DNA from: CAVPLM01 sp963713545 | Lineage (GTDB): Bacteria; Actinomycetota; Thermoleophilia; RBG-16-64-13 | Length of the DNA: 64,000 nucleotides | Direction of reading: 5' to 3' | NCBI GenBank assembly: GCA_963713545.1 | Contig: CAVQME010000010.1 | Coordinates: 434,001-498,000, forward strand | In this document: piece after piece, positions 28,970 to 37,375 of the stretch | Position numbering within the stretch: the first letter of the stretch is position 1 | How the letters are laid out: each line of letters opens with the position of its first letter | Translations under genes and position numbers: made by a program | Notes under the pieces: generated by a model | What the model was told of the DNA's origin: nothing | Databases searched by the model: none | The model's input: the letters and a program-made list of their open reading frames with translations, nothing else

Positions 28970-30528
28970 CTAGTCGTCTACCTTCCAGCAGTCCGACGGA
29001 TTCTCCTCGCCGGCTTGGCTGTTGGCAGGGTGAGAGGCCAGCCAGGCCTGCGGATCGTCGATGACCTGTTGGACCGTCGACCGGACCAGCTCCAGGTCCA
29101 GGACGTTGTAACCGAGCTCGTTCCTCCCCGTGACGTAGTCGGGCGGCGTGAAACCAACGGCCACCATCTCGTCTGTGCTGGACCTTGGCCCGCACTTTGA
29201 TCAGTTCCGCGAGACTGTCGATGGGGATGTCCGTCTTCAGGTTGTCCTTGATCGCCCCCGCGATATCCGGGAATCTGAGCGCGAGGTCGGTCACGCCGTT
29301 CTGGTAGAGCAGGGCGAGCACTACGCAGCGCTGCCGCTGCATGCGGTGATAGTCGTCACTCCCCGTGCGCGAGCGCGCGAACGCCAAGGCTTCCCACCCG
29401 TCCAGATGCCTGATGCCCGGCTGGATGTCGTAGACCCGAGCGTCCTCTCCTTTCGTGAACGACGCCATGCGCACCCAGATCCGCTCCCTCACGTTGAGCG
29501 TGACCCCGTCGAAGGCGTTGACCAGGTCGATGAATCCGTTGAGATCGACCACAGCGTAGTAGTCGATGGGGATGCCGAGGATATCGCTCACGGCGTCACG
29601 CATCACCTGGGCTCCCGCATCCCCTTCGTGTACGGCCAATTCGGGGTGATTCTGCGCGTCGAAGTAGAGGCTGCTGATAAGGTCGGTATATACGTCGGTG
29701 CCGAGGGCCTCGGCCGCGCGTCCGCTGAGAGCCACCGAGCCGGTGTTGCGCGGGATGCCGAAGATCGCCACCGCTCCGGTCTTGAGGTCGACCGTCGCGA
29801 CCATGACGGTGTCGGCCCGGGCCCCGCTCCGCCCCCAGCCGGCATCGGTACCGAGAAGCAAGAAGGTCAGCCGATCGTCGTCCCCTTGGTCCAGCGGGGG
29901 CAGCGTGGTCGTGGTGGTCGAAGCTGGTCGTGGTGGTCGAGATGGTGGTAGAGGTCGCGCCGGTGGTCGACGTCGTCCGGGCGACCGCTGTCAGGGTGGT
30001 CGTGGAGGGCGGGGGCGCCGTCGTGGTGGTCGTTTCTTCGTCGGTCACGAAGACCGTGGTCAGCAGATCGTGCGAGAGGAACGTGTAGTACCCGACGACG
30101 CCGTGCGGTGCCACGGTCAGAAGAAGCACCGCCGCCAGTCCTATGCCGGCGAGTACCAGCCGTGATCTCGAGGGGGCGGCTTCTCGCGAAGACTCCCAGC
30201 CTCCTGCGAGATAGGCATCCACAGCGGCATACAGCCGGAACGCCAAGAGGACGACGTTCAGCGCGAGGAGCGCCAGCAACACCGTTGGCTGGATGACAAA
30301 GGCCACGACCTCGTCGATCCCCTGCAGCACGACGACGATGCCGACGATGACGAGGAACGCCACCACCGCCAGCATGATGTAGCCGCGCCTGCGCGCGCCG
30401 GCGGCTATCTGCCCGGTGCCGGGGACCAGCATGGAGCAGAAGGCATAGAGCAACCGGCGCAGGTAGTGACCACCACCGCGAGGATGCCGGTACTCGCTCC
30501 GGTTCAAGGGCTCACCTGTAGTTGCCAC
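28970..30528 (-). pseudogene. LytR-CpsA-Psr (LCP) family protein, two frameshifts
   Basis: Read across three frames this is a ~518-residue membrane protein: N-terminal hydrophobic segments (GYIMLAVVAFLVIVGIVVV and others), a Thr-rich linker, then an LCP domain (LLLGTDAGWGRSGARADTVM, DYYAVVDLNGFIDLVNAFDG, LAFARSRTGSDDYHRMQRQ), the fold that ligates glycopolymers to peptidoglycan. One extra base at about 29922, in the ACC-repeat linker, and another at about 29177 break the frame; removing each restores good similarity. The catalytic Arg/Asp motifs are intact, so this is a recent lesion or a sequence error. GTG start at 30528. Confidence 0.8.
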
Positions 30529-30879
30529 GACCTGTCCGAGTCTCGTGTCCCCGCGTTTCGCTTCGGATCTCCCCAGCCCCTTGGACGACTGAAGCGCACG
30601 CGTCCAGTCTAGAAGATTGCACGTTCACGTGGGACTACCTGCACCAAATGATGGCCCGAATACTGTCCACTGCCGGGAGCGCTCCGCCAAGGACCTCGCC
30701 AGACTCACGTTTTCGGGTCTGAGACGGGGGTAACGGACACCTCGTTCCTCGCGACGCCGCCGCACGCCCTCAGCCCGTTCGGGGCGGGTTTGCCCGTTTG
30801 GCGCAAAAGAAGTACCTTCGTGTCTGGAGAAAGACCGAGGTGACGTCCGCCGGCGACTCGCCGGCCAGGGGGCCCATCT
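30529..30879. other. Intergenic region between LCP and deaminase genes
   Basis: A 351-base divergent intergenic region without a convincing gene. The short open frame 30522-30722 has no recognisable domain. A perfect 7-bp hairpin (30849-30855 with 30859-30865, loop ACT) stands directly before the AGGGGG ribosome-binding site of the deaminase. No clear -35/-10 pair was found. Confidence 0.5.
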
Positions 30880-31776
30880 GTGACGCTTGCTGCAGAATCT
30901 GACGTAGCCCGAGAGATCGAACGTCTGAGGACCACAGATCTCCGCTCTATCGAGACCGCCGTGGCGACGAAGCGGCGAACCTGGGCGAGGCAGAACCTGC
31001 CCGCCCGCGGTGCGCTCGGGGACATCTCACCCCGGCAAGCTTATGAGGTGCTCTTCTGCGACTACATGGGGCTGCCGCTGGCGGAATTGCCGGTGATCTC
31101 TGAGTCCGACCGCGAGATCACGTGGATGTCGAAGAACGAGTGCCCCACTCTCGAGGCCTGCCGGACGCTCGAGATGGATACCCGCTCCGTCTGTAGATCG
31201 GCCTACGAGAAGCCGGTCCAAGCCTTTCTCTCCGAGCTCGACCCGCGATTGAGGTTCGTACGAGACTACGAGGTCATCCGCCCGTACGCATCCCATTGCC
31301 TGGAGAGGATCGTGCGGCTCGACTTCGAGTGGTTCATGGAGCAGGCGCTGGAAGAAGCGTTCCTTTCCCAGGCCGAAGGGAACAAGGGATACGGCGCCGT
31401 TGTCGTCTTGGGAGAGAACGTGCTCGCGAAGACCCACGACACCGCGACCACAGAGGGCGATCCCAGCCTGCACGCGGAATTCAAGGCCATCAGACAAGCT
31501 GTGGCAGCAACGGGTTCTGCCGATCTGTGCGGAGCTGCGCTCTTCTCTACCTGCGAACCGTGCCCGATGTGCACCGGCCTCGCGGTGTGGGCCAACCTCA
31601 CTACCATCGTCTTTGGCGCCTCGATCGCCGATACGGCCAGGCTGGGGAAAAGCAGGATCCTGGTCGGGGCCGCGGATATCGCCGCACGGTCCCCGGTCAC
31701 GCTCGAGGTGATCGGTGGCGTACTCAAGAGCAGGTGTGAGGCTCTGTACCGGGAAGACAGGGAGCGGCAGCCGTGA
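30880..31776 (+). CDS. Nucleoside/base deaminase with Cys-containing N-terminal domain
   Basis: A 298-residue protein. Residues ~145-285 are a cytidine deaminase-superfamily domain with the zinc motif HAEFKA (His near 196, catalytic Glu) and PCPMCTG, most like tRNA adenosine or guanine deaminases. Residues 1-140 are a separate domain with NECPTLEACRTLEMDTRSVC and DPRLRFVRDYEVIRPYA, which I cannot name with certainty. GTG start at 30880 with AGGGGG upstream. No purine gene is adjacent, so substrate assignment stays open. Confidence 0.78.
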   Translation: MTLAAESDVAREIERLRTTDLRSIETAVATKRRTWARQNLPARGALGDISPRQAYEVLFCDYMGLPLAELPVISESDREITWMSKNECPTLEACRTLEMDTRSVCRSAYEKPVQAFLSELDPRLRFVRDYEVIRPYASHCLERIVRLDFEWFMEQALEEAFLSQAEGNKGYGAVVVLGENVLAKTHDTATTEGDPSLHAEFKAIRQAVAATGSADLCGAALFSTCEPCPMCTGLAVWANLTTIVFGASIADTARLGKSRILVGAADIAARSPVTLEVIGGVLKSRCEALYREDRERQP

Positions 31777-31838
31777 ACGATCGAATTCAAGGTAGAGCCC
31801 ACGCGTGGGCTCGGACGTGAAGCGGCCCGATAGACCCC

Positions 31839-32642
31839 TCAGAGTCGGACAGAAAGGGCCCGCACTCTGGCCGGAGTCTCGGGCCCGGTCATCGGGACAC
31901 CGTGCCCGGAAGCAACGACGAGCGGCTCCAGGCCGGCCAGGACAACAGCCGATTTCTTCGCCCAGCGCCGGCTCCAAGTGACGTACCAGGGCGGACCGGC
32001 GACTTCTTGCCTGCGCAGCACGAGGCCGCGCCATGAATTGAGGTCCACCGTCAGCAACGCGTCACCGGTTACAAGGACCCGGTCACGGGGCCGGAAGAAG
32101 GCAACGTGACCAGGCGTGTGACCGGGCGTGGGAACCATCTCCCAGTCCGGAAGCCCCGGGAGGGGAGCATGCGGATCGAGCACTTCGACCACCTCTTTAA
32201 GGCTCTGCTGGGCAAGCATCGACTCCGTCCGCCTGGGGCCGAGTAACCGCAGCCACGGCAGGACGATCCAGTGGTCGAGAGGGTTTGCGTACGTATGGAA
32301 GACCGGCACACCTCCCAGGACGAGCGGCATTTCGTCGGGGTGCACCCAGACCGGACGGTCCCACAGCCGGGCCAACTCCCGGGCCGCGCCCGCATGATCG
32401 GGGTGGTCATGCGTGAGCAGGATCGCAGCCGGCGGTGAATCTCCCCCGAAGAGGGACTCCGCGGCTTGCTGGATCGACCGGCCGCAGTCCGCGGAGGCGG
32501 CATCGATGAGCGTCCACGAGGTGCCCGACCGCACAAAGTACACGTTGGATCGGAGAAGCCCCCTCCCCACCTCCAGGTAGTGCACGCCCGAGGCGATCTC
32601 CCGGGGGGCGCTGGTGTCTGTGGTGTCGAGTTGCCGGGCCAT
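31839..32642 (-). CDS. MBL-fold metallo-hydrolase
   Basis: A 267-residue metallo-beta-lactamase fold hydrolase with THDHPDHAG supplying the two-metal site, GHTPGHVAF, the bridging Asp in VTGDALLT, and a final SGHG. The family hydrolyses thioesters, lactones, phosphodiesters or glyoxalase-type substrates. GGGAGG precedes the ATG at 32642. It diverges from the M28 peptidase gene. Confidence 0.85.
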   Translation of the reverse strand: MARQLDTTDTSAPREIASGVHYLEVGRGLLRSNVYFVRSGTSWTLIDAASADCGRSIQQAAESLFGGDSPPAAILLTHDHPDHAGAARELARLWDRPVWVHPDEMPLVLGGVPVFHTYANPLDHWIVLPWLRLLGPRRTESMLAQQSLKEVVEVLDPHAPLPGLPDWEMVPTPGHTPGHVAFFRPRDRVLVTGDALLTVDLNSWRGLVLRRQEVAGPPWYVTWSRRWAKKSAVVLAGLEPLVVASGHGVPMTGPETPARVRALSVRL

Positions 32643-32748
32643 GGCGCCTCCCTGAGATCGGCTCGAGCGAAGGATCGACCAGGTTCTCGCTCACTTCTTC
32701 CCGCTTCTCCCGTGATTCAGTCGCGGGATGCTCTGCTAGACTCCCCTG

Positions 32749-34035
32749 ATGGACGATCGGCCCCCCGGCGACGAGGTAGCCCGGCAATCGATGCTGGATG
32801 CGCGAAGACGCGACCAGCGGAGGCGGAGACGGCGACGGACCCTTCTGGTAGCTGGGGCAGCCGTCGCGATCGTGGTGGTCTGCGCTCTTCTTTATCTGGG
32901 GCTGTTCTATCTTCTCGCCGACTCCCCATCTGAGCAGGCTGCCGCAGAGAGAGCGGCCGGATCGCCCTCGGTCTCTACCAGCGAAGCGGCGCATCCGGCG
33001 CTCGGAACGGACTCTGCTGCGGCGGCAGACCCAGCCGGGGTGGCAGCGGACTCAGCTGGGGCGGCCGAGGACTCCGACGGAACGCCGGGCGCCGCGGGCC
33101 CCACCGGCACCACCGCGAGCTCCACCGGCGCCACCGCGCGCCCTAGGCTCCTCGGCGCCACGACTTCGACGCTCCCCCGGACAACCACTTCGACAGTACC
33201 GCCTCCTCGGCCTGTCCTCGCCTTCGACACGGAACAGGCTATGGCCCACGTGCGGAAGTTGGCAGCTGAGATCGGCGCGAGAAGGGGCGGCACCGATGCC
33301 GAGACTGAGGCCGCTGTGTATGCCGCCGACTACTTGAGCGGGCTCGGCTACCAGGCCGTGATGACGGAGGTGCCCCTGCCGAACGGCCTCACCTCTCACA
33401 ACGTTATCGCCATCAAGGAGGGCTCCTCCCCTCTGACGATCCTCGTCGGCGGACACTTAGATAGCAAGGAACCCTCTCCCGGAGGCAACGACAACGCTTC
33501 CGGCGCGGCCACGGTCCTCGAGCTGGCTCGTGACATGAAGGATGCCGACATCACCCCTACTGTGATCCTGGTCCTCTTCGGCCACGAGGAGATGATCGAC
33601 GCCGATCCCGATCACCACCACTACGGCTCCCGGCACTACGTCGAGCAGATGACGGCCGCCGACCGGGAGAACCTCGTCGCCATGATCTCGCTCGACATGG
33701 TGGGCTACGGCGAAACATTCAACGTGCGGACGATGGGCCAGGGTCCTCCGAGGCTCCAGGATATGCTCCGGGACCATGCCAGGGCGACAGGAGTCGGCCT
33801 CACCTATCTCAAGGACCCGTCCTCCTACGGATACAGCGACCACGAACCGTTCGAACTGGCCGGCTACCCGGCGGTGTGGCTCGAATGGCGCGAGGACCCG
33901 CTCTACCACACCTCGGGCGACACCTACGAGCACTGCGACCCGGCCCGCCTCCAGGAGGCCGCCGCGCTCGTGCTGGGGTTTTTGGCCCGTCTAACGGAAA
34001 GCGATCTCGAGGACCTGCACGAGGCCAGGTACTGA
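32749..34035 (+). CDS. Membrane-anchored M28-family zinc peptidase
   Basis: A 428-residue protein: Arg-rich cytosolic N-terminus, one transmembrane segment (~residues 34-57), a ~100-residue Ala/Ser/Thr/Gly linker, then an M28 aminopeptidase domain. Metal ligands are visible in VGGHLDSK, GGNDNASGAA, the catalytic GHEEM, SLDMVGYG and the late DHEPFELAGYP / LYHTSGDTYEH. It would remove N-terminal residues from peptides outside the cell. No good ribosome-binding site precedes the ATG, so a slightly different start is possible. Confidence 0.85.
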   Translation: MDDRPPGDEVARQSMLDARRRDQRRRRRRRTLLVAGAAVAIVVVCALLYLGLFYLLADSPSEQAAAERAAGSPSVSTSEAAHPALGTDSAAAADPAGVAADSAGAAEDSDGTPGAAGPTGTTASSTGATARPRLLGATTSTLPRTTTSTVPPPRPVLAFDTEQAMAHVRKLAAEIGARRGGTDAETEAAVYAADYLSGLGYQAVMTEVPLPNGLTSHNVIAIKEGSSPLTILVGGHLDSKEPSPGGNDNASGAATVLELARDMKDADITPTVILVLFGHEEMIDADPDHHHYGSRHYVEQMTAADRENLVAMISLDMVGYGETFNVRTMGQGPPRLQDMLRDHARATGVGLTYLKDPSSYGYSDHEPFELAGYPAVWLEWREDPLYHTSGDTYEHCDPARLQEAAALVLGFLARLTESDLEDLHEARY

Positions 34036-34228
34036 GGCCCTGCCAGGGCACCGGCACCGGCCGCTCGCCGGGGGCGCGGCCACCGCCGGCAGCACCGACG
34101 ACCGGCCGGAATACCGGCCCAGGGCCGTGGCCTTCTCTCCCCTCCGGTTGCACGCGCCTCTTCCGTGCCGTACCCTATCTGCCTCCACAATAAGAGCCGT
34201 GCGCAGAAGCGCGCGGAGGGGAGCGCCG

Positions 34229-34438
34229 TTGAAAGGCTACGTCCAGATAGACACAGAGCGCTGCAAAGGCTGCAACTTCTGCGTCGACTACTGTCCGAAG
34301 AAGAGCATCTCGCTTTCCGAAGAACTGAATCCTAAAGGATACTTCGTCGCCGCCTTCGACCCAGACGACGGGTGCACCGGCTGCGGCGTGTGCGCCATCA
34401 TGTGTCCCGAGGTCGCCGTCGAGGTGGAGAGGGAATGA
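34229..34438 (+). CDS. 2-oxoacid:ferredoxin oxidoreductase, ferredoxin (delta) subunit
   Basis: A 69-residue protein with two [4Fe-4S] motifs, CKGCNFCVDYCPKK and CTGCGVCAIMCPE. It carries electrons from the thiamine-diphosphate subunit to ferredoxin. TTG at 34229 is chosen: GGAGGGGAG lies just upstream and homologues start with this segment; the longer open frame upstream is G+C-rich noise. It overlaps the alpha-subunit start (ATGA), beginning a five-gene operon. Confidence 0.87.
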   Translation: MKGYVQIDTERCKGCNFCVDYCPKKSISLSEELNPKGYFVAAFDPDDGCTGCGVCAIMCPEVAVEVERE

Positions 34439-35514
34439 AGCGACTCATGAGCGGGAATGCCGCGCTCGGGGAAGCGGCGGTCCTTTCCGGATGCGACTGC
34501 TACTTCGGGTATCCCATCACCCCGCAGAACGAACTGACTGAGTACATGGCCAAGCGCATGGCCGAAGTGGGCGGTGTCTTCATCCAGTCGGAGAGCGAGA
34601 TCGCGGCCATCAACATGGTCCTTGGAGCTGCCGCGGCGGGCGCCCGGGCCATGACCTCGTCGAGCGGTCCCGGCATCAGCCTCAAGCAGGAAGGCATCTC
34701 TTATCTCGCAGCCGACGAGCTTCCGGCCGTCATCGTCAACGTAGTGAGAGGCGGCCCGGGCATGGGGAACATCGCGCCGTCACAGTCGGACTACCTCCAG
34801 GCGACCCGTGGCGGCGGCCACGGCGACTACCGGACCATCGTCCTCGCCCCCGCCTCCGTGCAGGAACTGACAGAGGTGGTGCCTCTCGCTTTCGACCTCG
34901 CCGACAAATACCGCAACCCGGTGGTCATCCTGGGTGATGGCATGCTGGGGCAGATGATGGAACCTGTCGACTTCGACGAACTGAAGCGTCCCCCTGACTA
35001 CAAGAAGGACTACGTCCTCAACGGAGCAAAGGACAGGCCAGCGCGGACGATCCACTCCCTCATCTTCGACACCAAGCTGCAGGAGGAGCACAACTGGAAG
35101 CTCTTCCGGAAGTTCCAACTCATCGAGGAGACCGAGGCCCGGTTCGAGACGTATCTCACCGACGACGCCGAGATGATCGTGGTCGCGTACGGCATGGGCG
35201 CGCGTATCGTCAAGGGCGCCATCAGGAGACTGCGTCAGGAGAACCTCAAGGTAGGCTTGATCAGGCCCGTCACACTCTGGCCCTTCCCCGCGAAGGCTCT
35301 GAAAGAGATGGCGAAGACGGTGAACGATTTCTTCGTCTTCGAGATGAGCTCCGGTCAGATGGTGGAGGACGTGAGACTTGCGCTCGAAGGCCAAGGAACC
35401 GTCCACTTCTATGGAAGGCCCGGGGGCGTCATCCCGATGCCCATCGAACTCGTCAGGATCATCTCCCGCCACTACTATCAGGCACAGTCTGCCCGCAAGA
35501 CGGAGCAACAATGA
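34435..35514 (+). CDS. vorB: 2-oxoacid:ferredoxin oxidoreductase alpha subunit (VorB type)
   Basis: A 359-residue subunit with the pyrimidine-binding opening MSGNAALGEAAVLSGCDCYFGYPITPQNE (core YFGYPITPQNE) and SSSGPGISLKQEGISYLA. The pattern matches proteins annotated as 3-methyl-2-oxobutanoate dehydrogenase VorB, though 2-oxoglutarate enzymes (KorA) are close. It oxidatively decarboxylates a 2-oxoacid to acyl-CoA with ferredoxin as acceptor, or the reverse. Overlaps its neighbours by four bases on each side. Confidence 0.85.
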   Translation: MKRLMSGNAALGEAAVLSGCDCYFGYPITPQNELTEYMAKRMAEVGGVFIQSESEIAAINMVLGAAAAGARAMTSSSGPGISLKQEGISYLAADELPAVIVNVVRGGPGMGNIAPSQSDYLQATRGGGHGDYRTIVLAPASVQELTEVVPLAFDLADKYRNPVVILGDGMLGQMMEPVDFDELKRPPDYKKDYVLNGAKDRPARTIHSLIFDTKLQEEHNWKLFRKFQLIEETEARFETYLTDDAEMIVVAYGMGARIVKGAIRRLRQENLKVGLIRPVTLWPFPAKALKEMAKTVNDFFVFEMSSGQMVEDVRLALEGQGTVHFYGRPGGVIPMPIELVRIISRHYYQAQSARKTEQQ

Positions 35515-36254
35515 AGACTATCTATGCACGACCCAAGCTTCTGAAGGAAGCGCACTTCCACTACTGTCCCGGCTGTGGGCACGGCATAATCAACCGCCTG
35601 CTGATGGAAGTGATCGAAGAGATGGGCCTTCAGGACAAGGCCATCTGCGTAGCCCCTGCCGGCTGCGGCATGCTTCTCTACAACTACTTCGAGATCGACG
35701 TCATCGAATCCGCCCACGGCCGGGGGTCCGCCGTCGCCACCGGCATCAAGCGAGTGCTACCGGACAGTCTGGTCTTCTCCTATCAGGGGGACGGCGACCT
35801 GGCCGCCATCGGCACCGCCGAAGGATTCCACGCCGCCAACAGGGGCGAGAACATCACCGTGATCTTCGTGAACAACGGCGTCTACGGTATGACAGGCGGG
35901 CAGATGGCGCCGACCACCCTCGTCGATCAGGTGACTACGACCACCCCCTGCGGGCGGGACTCCGTCGACGCCGGTCATCCCGTGAGGATCTGCGAGGTGT
36001 TCTCCATGCTCGACGGCACGTCCTATCTCGAACGCGTCGCCGTCAACAAGCCGGCGGCGGTCTTGAAGGCGAAGAAGGCGATCGCCAAGGCGTTCCAGCG
36101 GCAGGTAGACGGGCGAGGCTTCTCCCTGGTCGAGATACTGTCCCCCTGTCCGGTGAACTGGAAGATGGGCCCGCTCGAAGCCTGTGAGTGGATCGATGAG
36201 GTCATGACCAAGAAGTTCCCGCTGGGCGTCGTCAAAGAGGTGTCATGCTCCTAG
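35511..36254 (+). CDS. 2-oxoacid:ferredoxin oxidoreductase beta subunit (TPP-binding)
   Basis: A 247-residue thiamine-diphosphate subunit. HYCPGCGHGIINRLL and the TPP/Mg motif GDGDLAAIGTAE followed by NNGVYGMTGGQ are intact. It pairs with the upstream VorB-type subunit and the downstream gamma subunit, overlapping the latter by ten bases. Confidence 0.88.
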   Translation: MKTIYARPKLLKEAHFHYCPGCGHGIINRLLMEVIEEMGLQDKAICVAPAGCGMLLYNYFEIDVIESAHGRGSAVATGIKRVLPDSLVFSYQGDGDLAAIGTAEGFHAANRGENITVIFVNNGVYGMTGGQMAPTTLVDQVTTTTPCGRDSVDAGHPVRICEVFSMLDGTSYLERVAVNKPAAVLKAKKAIAKAFQRQVDGRGFSLVEILSPCPVNWKMGPLEACEWIDEVMTKKFPLGVVKEVSCS

Positions 36255-36799
36255 CCACCATATTCTCGGGATTCGGAGGGCAGGGCGTCCTCTCCATGGG
36301 CTCCACTCTTGCTACCGCGGCCATGCTCGAAGGCAAGCACGTCACCTATCTGCCCACGTACGGCGTGGAAGTGCGGGGCGGCACCGCCAACTGCACCGTG
36401 GTCGTCTCGGACGAGGAGATCGCGTCGCCGGTGGCGTCGGAGCCGGAGTTCGTGGTGGCCATGAACCAGCCGTCCTTCGCCAGGTTTCAGAGTATCCTCC
36501 AGACGGGAGGGCTGCTCTGCGCCAACTCCTCCATCGTGAACATCGAGTCGGCCCGAAGCGACATAGAGATCCTCGCGATCCCTACCAGCGAGCTGGCGGA
36601 GAAGATCGGCACCATCAAGGTGGCCAACATGGTCATGCTCGGGGCTCTCGTCCGAGCGAGCAACATGATCTCGTACGACGCGATGCTGGAGAATCTAAGC
36701 GAGATACTGGGCGAAGGTAAGGCGAGACTGCTGGAGCTCAACCGTGAAGCCCTCGCGGTGGGATACGACTACGCTAAGGATTGCACCCATGGTCATTAG
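36245..36799 (+). CDS. 2-oxoacid:ferredoxin oxidoreductase gamma subunit
   Basis: A 184-residue subunit with FSGFGGQGVLSMGSTLATAA at the N-terminus and the YGVEVRGGTANCTVV strand, typical of the gamma chain that lines the CoA site. Completes the delta-alpha-beta-gamma set. The ACT gene starts inside its last codons. Confidence 0.88.
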   Translation: MLLATIFSGFGGQGVLSMGSTLATAAMLEGKHVTYLPTYGVEVRGGTANCTVVVSDEEIASPVASEPEFVVAMNQPSFARFQSILQTGGLLCANSSIVNIESARSDIEILAIPTSELAEKIGTIKVANMVMLGALVRASNMISYDAMLENLSEILGEGKARLLELNREALAVGYDYAKDCTHGH

Positions 36800-37217
36800 A
36801 CAGCTGTCCGTGAGCCTCGACAACGTGCCGGGGAGCCTCTCCATCGTCAGCGAGATCCTCGGTCGGGAAGGCGTGAACATCCGAGCGATCTCGGTGGCCG
36901 ACACCTCCGACATCAGCACTGTCCGTTTCGTGGTCGACGACCCCGAGAAGGCCAACAACATCCTCACAGGTAACGGCTACCACCCCAAAGAGACCGACGT
37001 GCTGGCGGTAGAGACGCCCGACCATCCGGGCGGCATGAACGCCATGCTGAAGCCACTGAAGGCCGCCGGCATCAACGTCCACTATCTCTACCCGCACCTG
37101 GGAAGGATCAACAACAACGCTATCGTCATCCTCGGTGTGGATAGGACGGAAGAGGCCCAGAAGGTGCTGGCGCAGAACTGGGTGAAGACAGTAGGGCGCG
37201 AGGTCTATAACGTCTGA
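36789..37217 (+). CDS. Tandem ACT-domain protein
   Basis: A 142-residue protein made of two ACT modules (VIRQLSVSLDNVPGSLSIVSE start; a second from AVETPDHPGGMNAMLKPL). ACT domains bind amino acids. Stand-alone ACT proteins of this type often follow branched-chain or aromatic 2-oxoacid oxidoreductase genes and acyl-CoA ligases, so it is probably an amino-acid sensor for the operon. ATG at 36789 overlaps the gamma-subunit gene by 11 bases. Confidence 0.83.
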   Translation: MVIRQLSVSLDNVPGSLSIVSEILGREGVNIRAISVADTSDISTVRFVVDDPEKANNILTGNGYHPKETDVLAVETPDHPGGMNAMLKPLKAAGINVHYLYPHLGRINNNAIVILGVDRTEEAQKVLAQNWVKTVGREVYNV

Positions 37218-37265
37218 GGTGTTCCGCACCGAGGCGGGCCGAGCCCGACCATTGGCACACACTGA

Positions 37266-37298
37266 GTGAAAAGCCCCGCCCTGGGCGGGGCTTTTCAC
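37266..37298 (+). terminator. Intrinsic terminator after the Vor/ACT operon
   Basis: A perfect 15-bp stem (37266-37280 with 37284-37298) around CTG, with A residues on the 5' arm and T residues on the 3' arm, lies 48 bases past the ACT stop and faces the converging molybdoenzyme gene. It works in both directions. Confidence 0.8.
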
Positions 37299-37375
37299 GC
37301 TTTCTTCTCTGTGGCCGCCCTCGCGTCTCGGCGACGCCTTCAGCCACCGGCCCAGGTCACTTCAGAAGCGAGTCC

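Noticed and set aside
30522..30722. 66-codon plus-strand ORF
   Set aside because: Overlaps the LCP start, no motif and no ribosome-binding site.
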